In this document: piece after piece, positions 1 through 8,866 of the stretch
Layout of the letters: each line of letters begins with the position of its first letter
How positions within the stretch are numbered: the stretch's first letter is position 1
DNA from: Nocardia amamiensis
Lineage (GTDB): Bacteria > Actinomycetota > Actinomycetes > Mycobacteriales > Mycobacteriaceae
DNA: 64,000 nucleotides
Reading direction: 5' to 3'
Assembly (NCBI RefSeq): GCF_015477605.1
Contig: NZ_JADLQX010000012.1
Coordinates: 1 to 64,000 of the forward strand
Notes under the pieces: model-generated
The model's database searches: none
The model's input: only the letters and a program-made list of their open reading frames with translations
What the model was told of the DNA's origin: nothing
Position numbers and translations under genes: made by a program

Positions 1-3000
1 CGTATCCGTAAGCCACCGCGTTGCTGGTACCACCCGTCGTGGTAACAGTGACCCCGACGATGCCAGCGGCACGCGCAGGGGCCACCGCGGTGACCTCGGT
101 GTCCGAGACCACGGTGAACGACGTAGCGGGTGTCGTGCCGAAGCGGACGGCAACGGTTCGGGTGAAGTTGGTACCGGTAAGGGTGACGGTATTGCCACCG
201 GTGACCGGCCCGAAGCGGGGAGCGACCGTGGTAAGCGTCGGAGCCGGGGTGAAGCCGTAGAGAACACCGCTGCTCGTACCACCCCGCGTGGTGACGGTGA
301 TCGCCACAGTGCCGGTGCGCGCGGGAGCGACGGCCGTGATCTGGGTATCGGAGACCACGGTGAACGAAGTGGCCGGCGTGATCCCGAAGCGGACGGCGGT
401 AGTTCCGGTGAGGTTCGTACCGGTGAGAGTGACAGTGTTGCCGCCGGTCTCGGGCCCGAAACGGGGAGCCACGCCGGCGAGTGCCGGGCGCGGCACGTAG
501 GCGTAGGCCACCGGGTTGCTGGTGCCGCCCGCGGTGGTGACGGTTACGTTCGCCGAGCCGGACCCGGCAGGCACGACCGCCGTGATCTGGGAATCCGACA
601 CCACGGTGAACGAAACCGCCTGGTTGGCACCGAAGTCCACCGACGTCGCGTCGGTGAAGCCGCTGCCGGTGAGGATGACCGTGTTGCCGCCGGTTTCGGG
701 TCCGGAGTTGGGGACCACCGTGGTGACCGCAGGCACCGGGACGTAGTCATAGCGGACGCCGCCGGTGGTGCCGCCCGTCGTGGTGACAGTGACGTCGACC
801 GTGCCGGTCCCGGCCGGCACGACCGCGCTTATCTCGGTATCCGAGACCACGGTGAAGGAAACCGCCGCTGTTCCACCGAAATCAACCGCGCTTACCTCAG
901 TGAATCCGGTGCCGAGGAGGCTGACTGTATTGCCGCCGGTCTCCGGACCGGAGCCAGGGCTGACGGAGTCGAGGGTCGGTGCCGGGACGAACGTGTAGAG
1001 GGCACCGTTGCTGGTACCGCCGGAAGCGGTGACGGTGACCGCGGTGGTGCTGTTGTGTTCCGGAGCGAACGCCGCGACCGCGGCTATGCCGGTAGCGGCC
1101 CGAGCGTTCGGTGTGTCGGTGTGCGCGGGAGCAACCGCCGTGATCTCGGTATCCGACACCACAGTGAACGAGGCCGCGGCAGTGGGACCGAAGTTCACGG
1201 CGGTGGCGGTGCTGAATCCCGTCCCGGTGAGGGTGACGGCGTTGCCACCGGTCTCCGGGCCGGTGCCGGGAACGATCGGGGCGAGTGTCGGCGCCGGAAC
1301 ATACGTATAGGCCACCGCGTTGCTGACCCCACCCGCGGTGGTGACGGTTACATTCACCGAGCCGGTCCCGGCAGGCACGACAGCGCTGATCTCGGTGCCC
1401 GACACGACGGTGAACGAAACCGCCGGTGTCCCGTCGAAGTTCACCGCCGTCGCACCGGTGAGATCGGTGCCGGTCAGGATGACGGTGTTGCCGCCCGTCT
1501 CCGGACCGGAGTCCGGCGCCGCCGAAGCCAGCGTCGGCACCGGAACGTAGGTATAGGAGAAGCCGTTGCCGACGCCACCCGGCGTCGTGACCGTGACCGT
1601 GACCGTCCCGGTCCCAGCGGGAGCGACCGCGCTGATCTCGGTTTCCGACACCACCGTGAAGGAAACCGCCGCTGTCCCATCGAACTCGACCGCGCTAGCC
1701 GCAGCCAATCCGGTCCCGGTCAGCGTGACCGTGTTGCCACCGGGCTCCGGACCGGAGTCAGGGACCAACGCGGCAAGGGTCGGCGCCGGAACATAGTTGT
1801 AGAGGACGCCGTTGCTGGTACCGCCGATAGCCGTGACGGTCACCGCCGCCGTCCCGGTACGCGCAGGCACGACCACCCTGAGCTCGGTATCCGACACCAC
1901 AGTGAACGAAGGCGCCGGAGTCAGACCGAAGTTCACAACAGTCGTGCCGGTGAAGTTCGTGCCGGTCAGGGTCACGGTGTTGCCACCGCTCTCCGGACCG
2001 GAATCGGGAACCACCGAGGCGAGGGTCGGTGCCGGGACATAGGTATACGCCACCGGATTGCTGACGCCACCCGCCGTAGTGACGGTGACGTCCACCGAAC
2101 CCGTCCCCGCACAAGCGACCGCGGTGATCCGCGAATCGGAAACCACGGTGAACGAAACCGCTTCGTTGCCACCGAAATTCACCGCAGTAGTCCCAGTGAG
2201 CCCCGTTCCGGTCAGGATGACGGTGTTCCCGCCCGTCTCGGGACCGGAGTCCGGGACCACCGAAGCCAGCATCGGCGCCGGGACATAGATGTAGGAGACA
2301 CCGTTGCTGTCACCGCCCGGGGCGGTGACCGTGACGGTGACGGCACCGGTCCCGGCAGGTACGACCGCGCTGATCTCGGCATCCGAAACCACCGAGAACG
2401 CGGTCGCGGCGGTCCCGTCGAAGTGCACGGCCGTCGCGCCGGTGAATTCGGCACCGTGCAGCGTGACGGTGTTGCCACCGGCCTCCGGACCGGAGCCTGG
2501 GACGACGGAGGTGAGCGTCGGCGCTGGAATGTAGGTGTAGGTCACCGGGTTGCTGAGGCCGCCCGTGGTGGTGACGGTGACATCGGCCAAGCCGGATCGC
2601 GGGGGTACGACCGCGGTGATCGTGGTGTCGGAGACGACGGTGAAGGAGATCGCCGGTGTCCCATTGAAATGCACGGCGGTGGCGCCGGTGAGGTCCGCGC
2701 CGGTCAAGGTGACGGTGTTGCCACCCGTCTCCGGACCGGAGTCGGGGACGATCGAGGCGAGGGTCGGAGCCGGGACATAGGTGTAGGTCGCCGGGCTGCT
2801 GGTGCCGCCCGCGGTGGCAACAGTGACATCGACGATGCCGGTGCCCGCAGGCGCCAAGGCGCTGATCTGGGTATCCGAGACGACGGTGAAAGCAATCGCG
2901 GTATTCGCGCCGAAACGGACCGCGGTGGTACCGCGGAGATTCGCGCCGGTGAGGACGACGGTGTTGCCACCGGTCTCCGGCCCTGCGTTCGGGACAACGG

Positions 3001-4734
3001 AGCCCAGTGCGGGTGCAGGGACGTAGGTGTAGGCCACCGTGTTGCTGGTGCCACCTGTCGCGGTGACGGTGATATCCCGTCTGCCAGTACCTGTGGGGGC
3101 GACGGCGCTGATCTCGGTGTCGGAGACCACGGTGAACGCGGTCGCCGGAGTCGCGCCGAAACGGACGGCGCTGGTGCCGGTGAATCCGGTGCCCCTGATG
3201 ACGACAGTGTTCCCGCCCGTCTCGGGCCCGGAGTTCGGGGTGGTCGAAATCAATGTCGGTGCGGCGACATACGTGTAGACGACCGCGTTGCTGGTGCCGC
3301 CCACCGTGGTGACCGTGACTACGACGGGTCCTGCGGTCCCGGCGGGCGCCACGGCGGTGATCGTGCTGCCGGAGACGACGGTGAAGGAGATCGCCGGTGT
3401 CCCATTGAAATGCACGGCGGTGGCACGGATCAGGTTCGTTCCGGTGAGCGTCACGGTATTACCACCGCGCTCGGGACCGGAACCCGGGGCGATCGAGGCG
3501 AGCGCAGGTGCCGGGACGTAGGTGTAGGTCACCGGGTTGCTGGTGCCGCCCGTGGTGGCGACGACGACACCGACGGTGCCGGTACCCGCAGGCACCGAAG
3601 CGCTGATCTGGGTGTCCGAGACGACCGTGAAAGCGATCGCGGTGTTCGAACCGAAATGAACGGCCGTGGCACCTCTGAGGTTGGTGCCGGTGAGAACGAC
3701 GGTGTTGCCACCGGTCTCCGGACCGGAGCCCGGGATCACCGAGCCGAGTGCGGGAACGGGGACATAGGTGTAGGAAACGGTGTTGCTGGTGCCGACGATC
3801 GTGGTGACGGTGACATCGGCTGTGCCGTTTCCCGCCGGCGCTACGGCGGTGATCTGGGTATCGGAATCGACGGTGAAGGCAATCGCCGCTGCCGCACCGA
3901 ACCTCACAGCGGTCGCTCCGGTGAATCCGGTGCCGCTGAGGACGACGGTGTTGCCGCCTGCCGCCGGACCGGAGCTGGGGCTGACCGAGATCAGCGTCGG
4001 CACGGTGGCGTAGGTGTAGCTCACCGCGTTGCTGATACCGCCCGAAGTGATGACGGTGACCTGCACAGTTCCCGTCCCAGGAGGAGCGATCGCGGTGATC
4101 CGCGTCGGCGAATCGACGGTGAAGGTGGTCGCCTTGGAACCGAATCGCACCGTTACGGGACCGGTGAATCCGGTGCCGGTTATCACCACCGCATTGCCCC
4201 CGGAGGGCGGGCCCGAAGTCGGTGAGACCGAAGCGAGAGTCGGGAGTACGACAAAGATGTAGGGCAGTGGGTTGCTCGTGCCGACCGGGGCGCTGACGGT
4301 CACCGGAACTATGCCGGTACCCGGTGGAACCACTGCGGTGATCTGGGCATCCGAAACCGCGGTGAACGAACTGGCCGGAGTACTACCGAAATTCACGCCG
4401 GTCGCACTGGACAGACCCGATCCGTGGAGAGTGACCGTGATCCCAGTTGGCCCTTGGGTGGGACTGATCGAGGTCAGCGACGGAACCGCCACATAGGTGT
4501 AGGGCAGAGCGTTGCTCGTGCCGTCCGGCAGTGCGGTGACAGTGACCGGCACCGTGCCTGTTCCGGCCGGGGCGATGGCCGTGATCCGAGTGCCGGAGTC
4601 GACGGTGAACGTGGTCGGCACCGAGCCGAAGCGCACGGTCAGCGGACCGGGACCGAACCCGGTGCCGGTTATCACCACACGATTGCCTCCGGAAGCCGGA
4701 CCCGAAATCGGTGAAAGCGAGGTGACAGTAGGCA
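1..4734 (-). repeat. Tandem 246-bp (82-residue) coding repeats, about 19 copies
   Basis: The word for GTSN followed by a TYV-type strand recurs near 21, 267, 513, 762, 1008, 1320, 1566, 1812, 2058, 2304, 2550, 2796, 3042, 3288, 3534, 3780, 4029, 4272 and 4512. The usual spacing is 246 bp. The interval 1008-1320 is 312 bp, so that unit carries 66 extra bases. Spacing stays a multiple of three throughout, so the reading frame is kept. Similarity between units at DNA level is high, which favours recombination and copy-number change. Confidence 0.9.
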
Positions 4735-4735
4735 T
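1..4735 (-). CDS. Giant IPT/TIG-repeat protein, 3' end beyond window
   Basis: The minus strand is open from an ATG at 4735 to the left edge, about 1578 codons with no stop. An SD-like GGAGGG lies 4743-4748, eight bases before the start. The N-terminus reads MPTVTSLSPISGPASGGN, the start of an IPT/TIG (immunoglobulin-like, transcription-factor) fold, and the unit repeats about every 82 residues, roughly 19 times here. Each unit has the pattern SGPxSGGNTVTLTGTNF, then FTVxSDTxITA, AGTGTVxVTVTT and GGTSN. No Sec or Tat signal peptide and no membrane segment are visible at the N-terminus, which is unusual for a presumed surface or adhesive protein; an anchor could lie in the missing C-terminus. 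Function unknown, probably a structural or adhesive repeat protein. Plus-strand ORFs of about 76 codons in every repeat are antisense shadows. Confidence 0.9.
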   Translation of the reverse strand, partial: MPTVTSLSPISGPASGGNRVVITGTGFGPGPLTVRFGSVPTTFTVDSGTRITAIAPAGTGTVPVTVTALPDGTSNALPYTYVAVPSLTSISPTQGPTGITVTLHGSGLSSATGVNFGSTPASSFTAVSDAQITAVVPPGTGIVPVTVSAPVGTSNPLPYIFVVLPTLASVSPTSGPPSGGNAVVITGTGFTGPVTVRFGSKATTFTVDSPTRITAIAPPGTGTVQVTVITSGGISNAVSYTYATVPTLISVSPSSGPAAGGNTVVLSGTGFTGATAVRFGAAAAIAFTVDSDTQITAVAPAGNGTADVTVTTIVGTSNTVSYTYVPVPALGSVIPGSGPETGGNTVVLTGTNLRGATAVHFGSNTAIAFTVVSDTQISASVPAGTGTVGVVVATTGGTSNPVTYTYVPAPALASIAPGSGPERGGNTVTLTGTNLIRATAVHFNGTPAISFTVVSGSTITAVAPAGTAGPVVVTVTTVGGTSNAVVYTYVAAPTLISTTPNSGPETGGNTVVIRGTGFTGTSAVRFGATPATAFTVVSDTEISAVAPTGTGRRDITVTATGGTSNTVAYTYVPAPALGSVVPNAGPETGGNTVVLTGANLRGTTAVRFGANTAIAFTVVSDTQISALAPAGTGIVDVTVATAGGTSSPATYTYVPAPTLASIVPDSGPETGGNTVTLTGADLTGATAVHFNGTPAISFTVVSDTTITAVVPPRSGLADVTVTTTGGLSNPVTYTYIPAPTLTSVVPGSGPEAGGNTVTLHGAEFTGATAVHFDGTAATAFSVVSDAEISAVVPAGTGAVTVTVTAPGGDSNGVSYIYVPAPMLASVVPDSGPETGGNTVILTGTGLTGTTAVNFGGNEAVSFTVVSDSRITAVACAGTGSVDVTVTTAGGVSNPVAYTYVPAPTLASVVPDSGPESGGNTVTLTGTNFTGTTVVNFGLTPAPSFTVVSDTELRVVVPARTGTAAVTVTAIGGTSNGVLYNYVPAPTLAALVPDSGPEPGGNTVTLTGTGLAAASAVEFDGTAAVSFTVVSETEISAVAPAGTGTVTVTVTTPGGVGNGFSYTYVPVPTLASAAPDSGPETGGNTVILTGTDLTGATAVNFDGTPAVSFTVVSGTEISAVVPAGTGSVNVTVTTAGGVSNAVAYTYVPAPTLAPIVPGTGPETGGNAVTLTGTGFSTATAVNFGPTAAASFTVVSDTEITAVAPAHTDTPNARAATGIAAVAAFAPEHNSTTAVTVTASGGTSNGALYTFVPAPTLDSVSPGSGPETGGNTVSLLGTGFTEVSAVDFGGTAAVSFTVVSDTEISAVVPAGTGTVDVTVTTTGGTTGGVRYDYVPVPAVTTVVPNSGPETGGNTVILTGSGFTDATSVDFGANQAVSFTVVSDSQITAVVPAGSGSANVTVTTAGGTSNPVAYAYVPRPALAGVAPRFGPETGGNTVTLTGTNLTGTTAVRFGITPATSFTVVSDTQITAVAPARTGTVAITVTTRGGTSSGVLYGFTPAPTLTTVAPRFGPVTGGNTVTLTGTNFTRTVAVRFGTTPATSFTVVSDTEVTAVAPARAAGIVGVTVTTTGGTSNAVAYGY

Positions 4736-5028
4736 GGGCCTGCCCTCCGACGGTGACTCGAGGTGGAAACGGTGATACGCATCGGTGCCGACTTGCCGTA
4801 GTCGGCTCTATCCAGTAAGGCTTAGGCCGCAACATCTCGGCAACGAATCCGCGCTCCGATTTTGTCCGTTTTCAGATCACGCCGACCCGGACGACTATCG
4901 AGGTGAACGGAAAACTTGCCCGCCGAAGCTATTCGGAGAGCGGCGCGTTCGGCCGTCTCCGGCCGGTGAACCCCGCCTGCGCACTACTCTGGAAGCTGGA
5001 CGCACAGCGGGGTGACAGGGGTGAGCGT

Positions 5029-5568
5029 TTGAACATCGCGAAAGGGGTTGGGGCGCCGGTGTTCCGGTCTGCCATCCTGGCGGATCTCGGGGAGATCGCT
5101 ACGCTCGAGCAGACCGAGTTCGGTGAGCTGGCATACCCGTACTTCGCGCTGCGCCAGCTCTTCGATCTGCACGGAGGTCATTGGGTTGTCGCTGATCTCG
5201 ACGGCGCCTTCTGCGGCTACGCGATGGTGGCGCTCGGCTCGCCGCAGTGTGCCTGGGTGATCGGGCTCGCGATCGCGCCGCAGTGCCGCGGCCGCGGCTA
5301 CGGGCGGGCGCTTCTGGATGACGCGCTGGAACGCTGCCGGATCGCCGATGTGGAGGATGTGTTCCTCACCGTCCGGCCGACCGATCAACCGGCGTCGAAC
5401 CTGTACAAGACAGCCGGATTCGTCTGGGCCGCATACGAAGAGCACTACTTCGGGGCGGGCGAGCCGCGCGACGTCCTGGTACGGCGAATCCAGCACAGAC
5501 CGGCGCCACCGCCGATCACCGATCCCGCCTCGGACATCTGGCGCAAGCGCGGGCGACGCCCCGACTAG
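5029..5568 (+). CDS. GNAT-family N-acetyltransferase
   Basis: The product has the GNAT acetyl-CoA fold. The core runs from VFRSAILADLGEIATLEQ through the strand WVIGLAIAPQCRG, and the pyrophosphate-binding loop is QCRGRGYGRALL (Q/RxxGxG/A). It continues with FLTVRPTDQPASNLYKTAGF, typical of the C-terminal half and of RimI-like members. I chose the TTG at 5029 because AGGGGTGAG lies just upstream. An in-frame GTG at 4903 would add 42 residues of poor conservation, and a GTG at 5059 is also possible. The C-terminal 20 residues are basic and proline-rich. Substrate unknown: it could acetylate a protein N-terminus or a small amine. Confidence 0.8.
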   Translation: MNIAKGVGAPVFRSAILADLGEIATLEQTEFGELAYPYFALRQLFDLHGGHWVVADLDGAFCGYAMVALGSPQCAWVIGLAIAPQCRGRGYGRALLDDALERCRIADVEDVFLTVRPTDQPASNLYKTAGFVWAAYEEHYFGAGEPRDVLVRRIQHRPAPPPITDPASDIWRKRGRRPD

Positions 5569-5755
5569 GCGGCTGCCTCGCCTCCGCAGCGCGGGGCAAC
5601 CGACGGACTGCGCCTTCCGCCTGCCTCGCCCCACTCGGCCCGGCACAGCTATGGACGGAATTTCGTTCGGATGCGCCCGTAATGCGATGAATTCCGTTGG
5701 TATGGTGGGATGTTACGCCGTCATGACGGACAGGCTGCGGGGGAGGACGCTCTCG

Positions 5756-6649
5756 ATGACCGACTACGACAACCCGGTCACCCACGTGCAGTTCGGGAAC
5801 TCACCCGACATCTGGATCGACCAGCACGCCACGGGCTACGCGCAGGAAGTCGCGGACTACTTGGACGAGCTGAGCGCCGGGACCAGGCAGCCGGACGAGA
5901 AGCAGCTGCTGGATTCGTTCAACAATCACGTCGAAAAGGTGGTCACCGCTTTCGATCACACGAAGGTCAAGCATCGTGGTGACAGCCTGCTCTTCTCCGA
6001 TATCTACGCCGCCGCCGACGACAACACCGCGATGGACGAGGTGCTCCAGCGCGCCCATGTCGAGCTGCTGATGGCGCTGCTGGCCGCGGAGGTCGAGCTG
6101 CGCGGACCGCTGAGCCTGAGCCGGACCCAGAACATCCGGTTGGCCGAGATCTACGAGGACCTCGGCCACCGGCTCCTCGCCGCCGCGCTGCCGGGCCGGC
6201 GGACCAAGACGTTTCTCCCCGGGCACGCGGCCATGGCCTTCCTGCGCGCGTCGGGTCTGCACGCGCTCAACGAGGACGTCGACGCGCAGGACCGGTGCGG
6301 CCTCGCCTTGGCCAGAGCCCGCAGGTCGGCGACCTATCCCGCCTGGCGCCGCAGCGTCGGCTGGATCTCGGACCTGCTGTGCGGCTATGGCTATCGGCCG
6401 TTCCGGCTACTCGGCTGGATAGCCGCGCAACTACTCCTGTTCACCGTCGCACTGTGGCTGAGCACGTCCCTTCCGGTCACCACAGCGCTGCACATGTGCC
6501 TGATCAATTTCCTCAATCCGGTGGGTCTCGGCGATCTGCAAGAGGTCGGCCGGATCGGACGCGCCCTGCTCATGGTCGAGGCGTACGCCGGGATCGTGTC
6601 CACCTCGGTGTTCTTCGCGCTGCTGGTCCGCCGGTGGTTCCGGCTGTGA
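5756..6649 (+). CDS. Membrane protein with two-TM ion-channel-like C-terminus
   Basis: The 297-residue product has a soluble, largely helical N-terminal part of about 210 residues and a membrane C-terminus. The C-terminus has a first hydrophobic segment (LLGWIAAQLLLFTVALWL), a re-entrant-looking stretch ending NPVGLGDL near residue 256, and a second segment (GRALLMVEAYAGIVSTSVFF). This order resembles the Ion_trans_2 pore of potassium channels, with GLGD where TVGYGD is usual. The ATG at 5756 follows GGGGGAGG at a good distance; an in-frame ATG at 5723 would add 11 residues. The gene converges on the SCO2521-family gene, 7 bp away. Channel function is inferred and ion selectivity is doubtful. 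Confidence 0.7.
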   Translation: MTDYDNPVTHVQFGNSPDIWIDQHATGYAQEVADYLDELSAGTRQPDEKQLLDSFNNHVEKVVTAFDHTKVKHRGDSLLFSDIYAAADDNTAMDEVLQRAHVELLMALLAAEVELRGPLSLSRTQNIRLAEIYEDLGHRLLAAALPGRRTKTFLPGHAAMAFLRASGLHALNEDVDAQDRCGLALARARRSATYPAWRRSVGWISDLLCGYGYRPFRLLGWIAAQLLLFTVALWLSTSLPVTTALHMCLINFLNPVGLGDLQEVGRIGRALLMVEAYAGIVSTSVFFALLVRRWFRL

Positions 6650-6656
6650 CCGGAGT

Positions 6657-7799
6657 TCAATCCGGTGCGTTGATCGTGGAGGCGCGCATGGCGGCCAATG
6701 TGGCCACCGACATGCGGTCGCGCAGCTGGCCCACCCGCGCCGACCACTCGCGGGTGAAGCCGGGGTCGCGATCCAGTTGCTCCCACAGGCCGCGCAGCGC
6801 CGCGGGCGTGTGGGCGCCGGGCATCCACAAGTGCGCCAGGTTCGTCAGCAACGGCGCGATTATCGCGGCCGACTCCGCGCTGGACGGCGGGTAGAGGTCG
6901 GCCTCCTCGACCACGGTGTCCGCGACGGTGAGCAGCCAGTCGTGCAGCGCGAGGTCCTCGCAGAAGCGGTCCGCCACAGCGAGTTCCGCCTCGTCACGCA
7001 CGGTCACCAGGACCGTGCGCACCAGTTCGTCCTGCAATTGGAACGTCAGCATGGGGCGGGGCACGTCGGCGATCCGCGCGGCCCAGCGCAGCCGCGCCGT
7101 TCGCGTCTGCATCGGCGCGTGCTGATCCAGGCGCATGTCCATCCGGATCTTGGCGAGGAGCCGCTGACTGATCGAGGCCAGATCCAGAACGCCGTCGGGC
7201 TGCTCGCCCGCGGCGAGGAAACCGTCGGCCAGCTCCCCGCTGGTCGCCTCGGTGACCCGCGAGACCACCTCCGTCACCCCGACCCGGGTCAGGTAGTGCG
7301 ACCAGGTCTGTCGCTGCTTCACCTCGGCGGGGACGACCGTGGTGTGCGCCGAACTCTGCAGCACTCGTCCGCCGACGACCACCGCGTTGGTCGCCACCGT
7401 CCCGATCGCGCGCACATTGCCACGCGGCTTGGTGGCCAGCTGGCAATCGACCCCGACCGCGGTGGTCGGCGACGTGGCCAGCGTGGTCGGACGCTCCCGC
7501 CACAGCACCCGGCGTCCGGGTATCAGCGCGAGCAGTTCCTCCAGCAGGTCGCGTCCGAGCGCCGTCGAATCCGGCACCAGGCAGGTACGGATCTCGCCCA
7601 GCAGAATCAGCGGTCCGGCGGCGGAAGGCGCTGGCGCCGAACTCGTTCCGGGCACAGCCCGCTCGGACCTTCCCGCCAGCGGCGGCCTCCGCACCGACCG
7701 CCGGCCGCGCCCCTCCCTGGCCACGGCCGCCAACCGGCGCAGCCGCTCGCCGTGCGAGGGCTGGTCACGGCCGGAACAGGAGTGCGACGCTCCGCTCAT
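6657..7799 (-). CDS. SCO2521-family protein (unknown function)
   Basis: Recognised as the SCO2521-type family from its neighbours and its core, which starts PLILLGEIRTCLVPDSTALG and includes GVDCQLATKPRGNVRAIGT. The first about 60 residues are arginine, serine and proline rich and look disordered. The rest is mostly helical with no signal peptide or membrane segment. Last gene of the four-gene operon: its ATG at 7799 lies one base after the SCO2522-family stop (7801), so translation is probably coupled. An in-frame ATG at 7811 is possible, but GGATGG sits better for 7799. No catalytic motif was identified. The family is known from Streptomyces and Nocardia without an assigned role. Confidence 0.75.
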   Translation of the reverse strand: MSGASHSCSGRDQPSHGERLRRLAAVAREGRGRRSVRRPPLAGRSERAVPGTSSAPAPSAAGPLILLGEIRTCLVPDSTALGRDLLEELLALIPGRRVLWRERPTTLATSPTTAVGVDCQLATKPRGNVRAIGTVATNAVVVGGRVLQSSAHTTVVPAEVKQRQTWSHYLTRVGVTEVVSRVTEATSGELADGFLAAGEQPDGVLDLASISQRLLAKIRMDMRLDQHAPMQTRTARLRWAARIADVPRPMLTFQLQDELVRTVLVTVRDEAELAVADRFCEDLALHDWLLTVADTVVEEADLYPPSSAESAAIIAPLLTNLAHLWMPGAHTPAALRGLWEQLDRDPGFTREWSARVGQLRDRMSVATLAAMRASTINAPD

Positions 7800-7800
7800 A

Positions 7801-8808
7801 TCACGACCCATCCAGCAGATAGTGACTCATCCGCTCGGTCACCTTGCGCGGCACGGTGACCGGGACGTCCTCGTCGCCGCCCCGGGCGATGATCTGCTCG
7901 ACCACTTCCTCCTCGAGATCGATGTGATCCAGGATTACCCGCACCGCGTGTTCGATACCCAGATACCGCTGCGGCAACAGCGACAGCGACCGATAGGCGG
8001 CGAACGGTTTGGCCTGCGGGTTGAGTTTCACGACGGCGGGCATCTCCCACCACTGCGGCGGCCAGCCGTCCTCCGGCCGCCACAGCTGCGGGTCGACGAC
8101 GGGTTCGCCGTCGTAGCGCAGCATCCCGAGCCGCTGCAGCTGCCAGATCGACGCGAGGAACGGGCACGACCATTTGGTGTGCACCTCGGCCCGGCCGTTC
8201 ACCTTCTTGGTCTGCTTGCTCCACATCTGCACGTCGAGGAAGATCGAGTGCTCGCGCCTGCCGAACTCCTCCGGCGGCTCGTACGGCAGGCGGTGCATGG
8301 CCTGGCCGGGCTCGTCGTCGGAGGCCCTGCGCCCGTTGCACAGCCAGCCGGACTCCGCGGTCGGCGGGCGGCGTCCGTTCGATCCCTCCGACGGCTCGGC
8401 CACGATCCGCGCGGCCACCATCTCCGCCAACGGGATACGGCGATCACCGGCCGATGGCGCCTCGAAGCATCCCGCCTCGCGGGCCAGATAGTCGATGGTC
8501 ACGCCGCACTCCGCGGCGGCGCCGAGCAGCTTGCCGAGTATCTCCCCCGGATCGGTGTCGTGCCGGAAGTAGTCGTCGATCAGGAAGCAGGTGCTCACCC
8601 GCGCACGCGGCCCGAACTCGGCCTGCGCCGCGGCGGTGAACGCCGGGATCAGCGGTGCGACCTTGCGGAACTGCGCACGGATACGATCCTCGCCGTTGCT
8701 CAGATCGTTCATGTAGAAGTGGCCCACCTCGATGGAAAGGTGGGACAACGGGACCTGGGCGACCCGCGGTCGCTCGGTCGCCTCGCTATAGCCTGCTACG
8801 TGATCCAA
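7801..8808 (-). CDS. SCO2522-family protein (unknown function)
   Basis: A 335-residue soluble protein with the features I associate with the SCO2522 family: VPLSHLSIEVGHFYMNDL near the N-terminus, STCFLIDDYF around residue 70 and QRYLGIEHAVRVILDHID near the C-terminus. No membrane segment or known catalytic motif stands out; the acidic IDDYF may be functional. The TTG at 8808 gives a complete N-terminus, and GGAAGGG lies upstream, slightly farther than ideal. The gene is 58 bp from the ATPase gene and one base from the SCO2521 gene. Its constant position beside the ATPase suggests a physical complex, which is inference. Confidence 0.75.
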   Translation of the reverse strand: MDHVAGYSEATERPRVAQVPLSHLSIEVGHFYMNDLSNGEDRIRAQFRKVAPLIPAFTAAAQAEFGPRARVSTCFLIDDYFRHDTDPGEILGKLLGAAAECGVTIDYLAREAGCFEAPSAGDRRIPLAEMVAARIVAEPSEGSNGRRPPTAESGWLCNGRRASDDEPGQAMHRLPYEPPEEFGRREHSIFLDVQMWSKQTKKVNGRAEVHTKWSCPFLASIWQLQRLGMLRYDGEPVVDPQLWRPEDGWPPQWWEMPAVVKLNPQAKPFAAYRSLSLLPQRYLGIEHAVRVILDHIDLEEEVVEQIIARGGDEDVPVTVPRKVTERMSHYLLDGS

Positions 8809-8866
8809 TGCTGATCGACAACCCTTCCGGGATCGTGCTTTCGCGAAAGCGCGGGCGAGTTCGGAT

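Noticed and set aside
1055-4225. Plus-strand open frame of 1056 codons through the repeat region
   Set aside because: It is the codon-aligned antisense of the IPT/TIG gene, arginine and glycine rich with no family features; the minus frame has the domain signatures.
1-4735. Possible CRISPR or satellite array
   Set aside because: The units are 246 bp, coding and in one frame, without spacers.
21-4775. Series of 76-codon plus-strand ORFs, one per repeat
   Set aside because: They are shadows of the 246-bp repeat in another frame.
5318-5755. N-terminal extension of the channel-like protein frame
   Set aside because: It overlaps the GNAT gene in another frame and has no SD or conservation; ATG 5756 has a clear SD.
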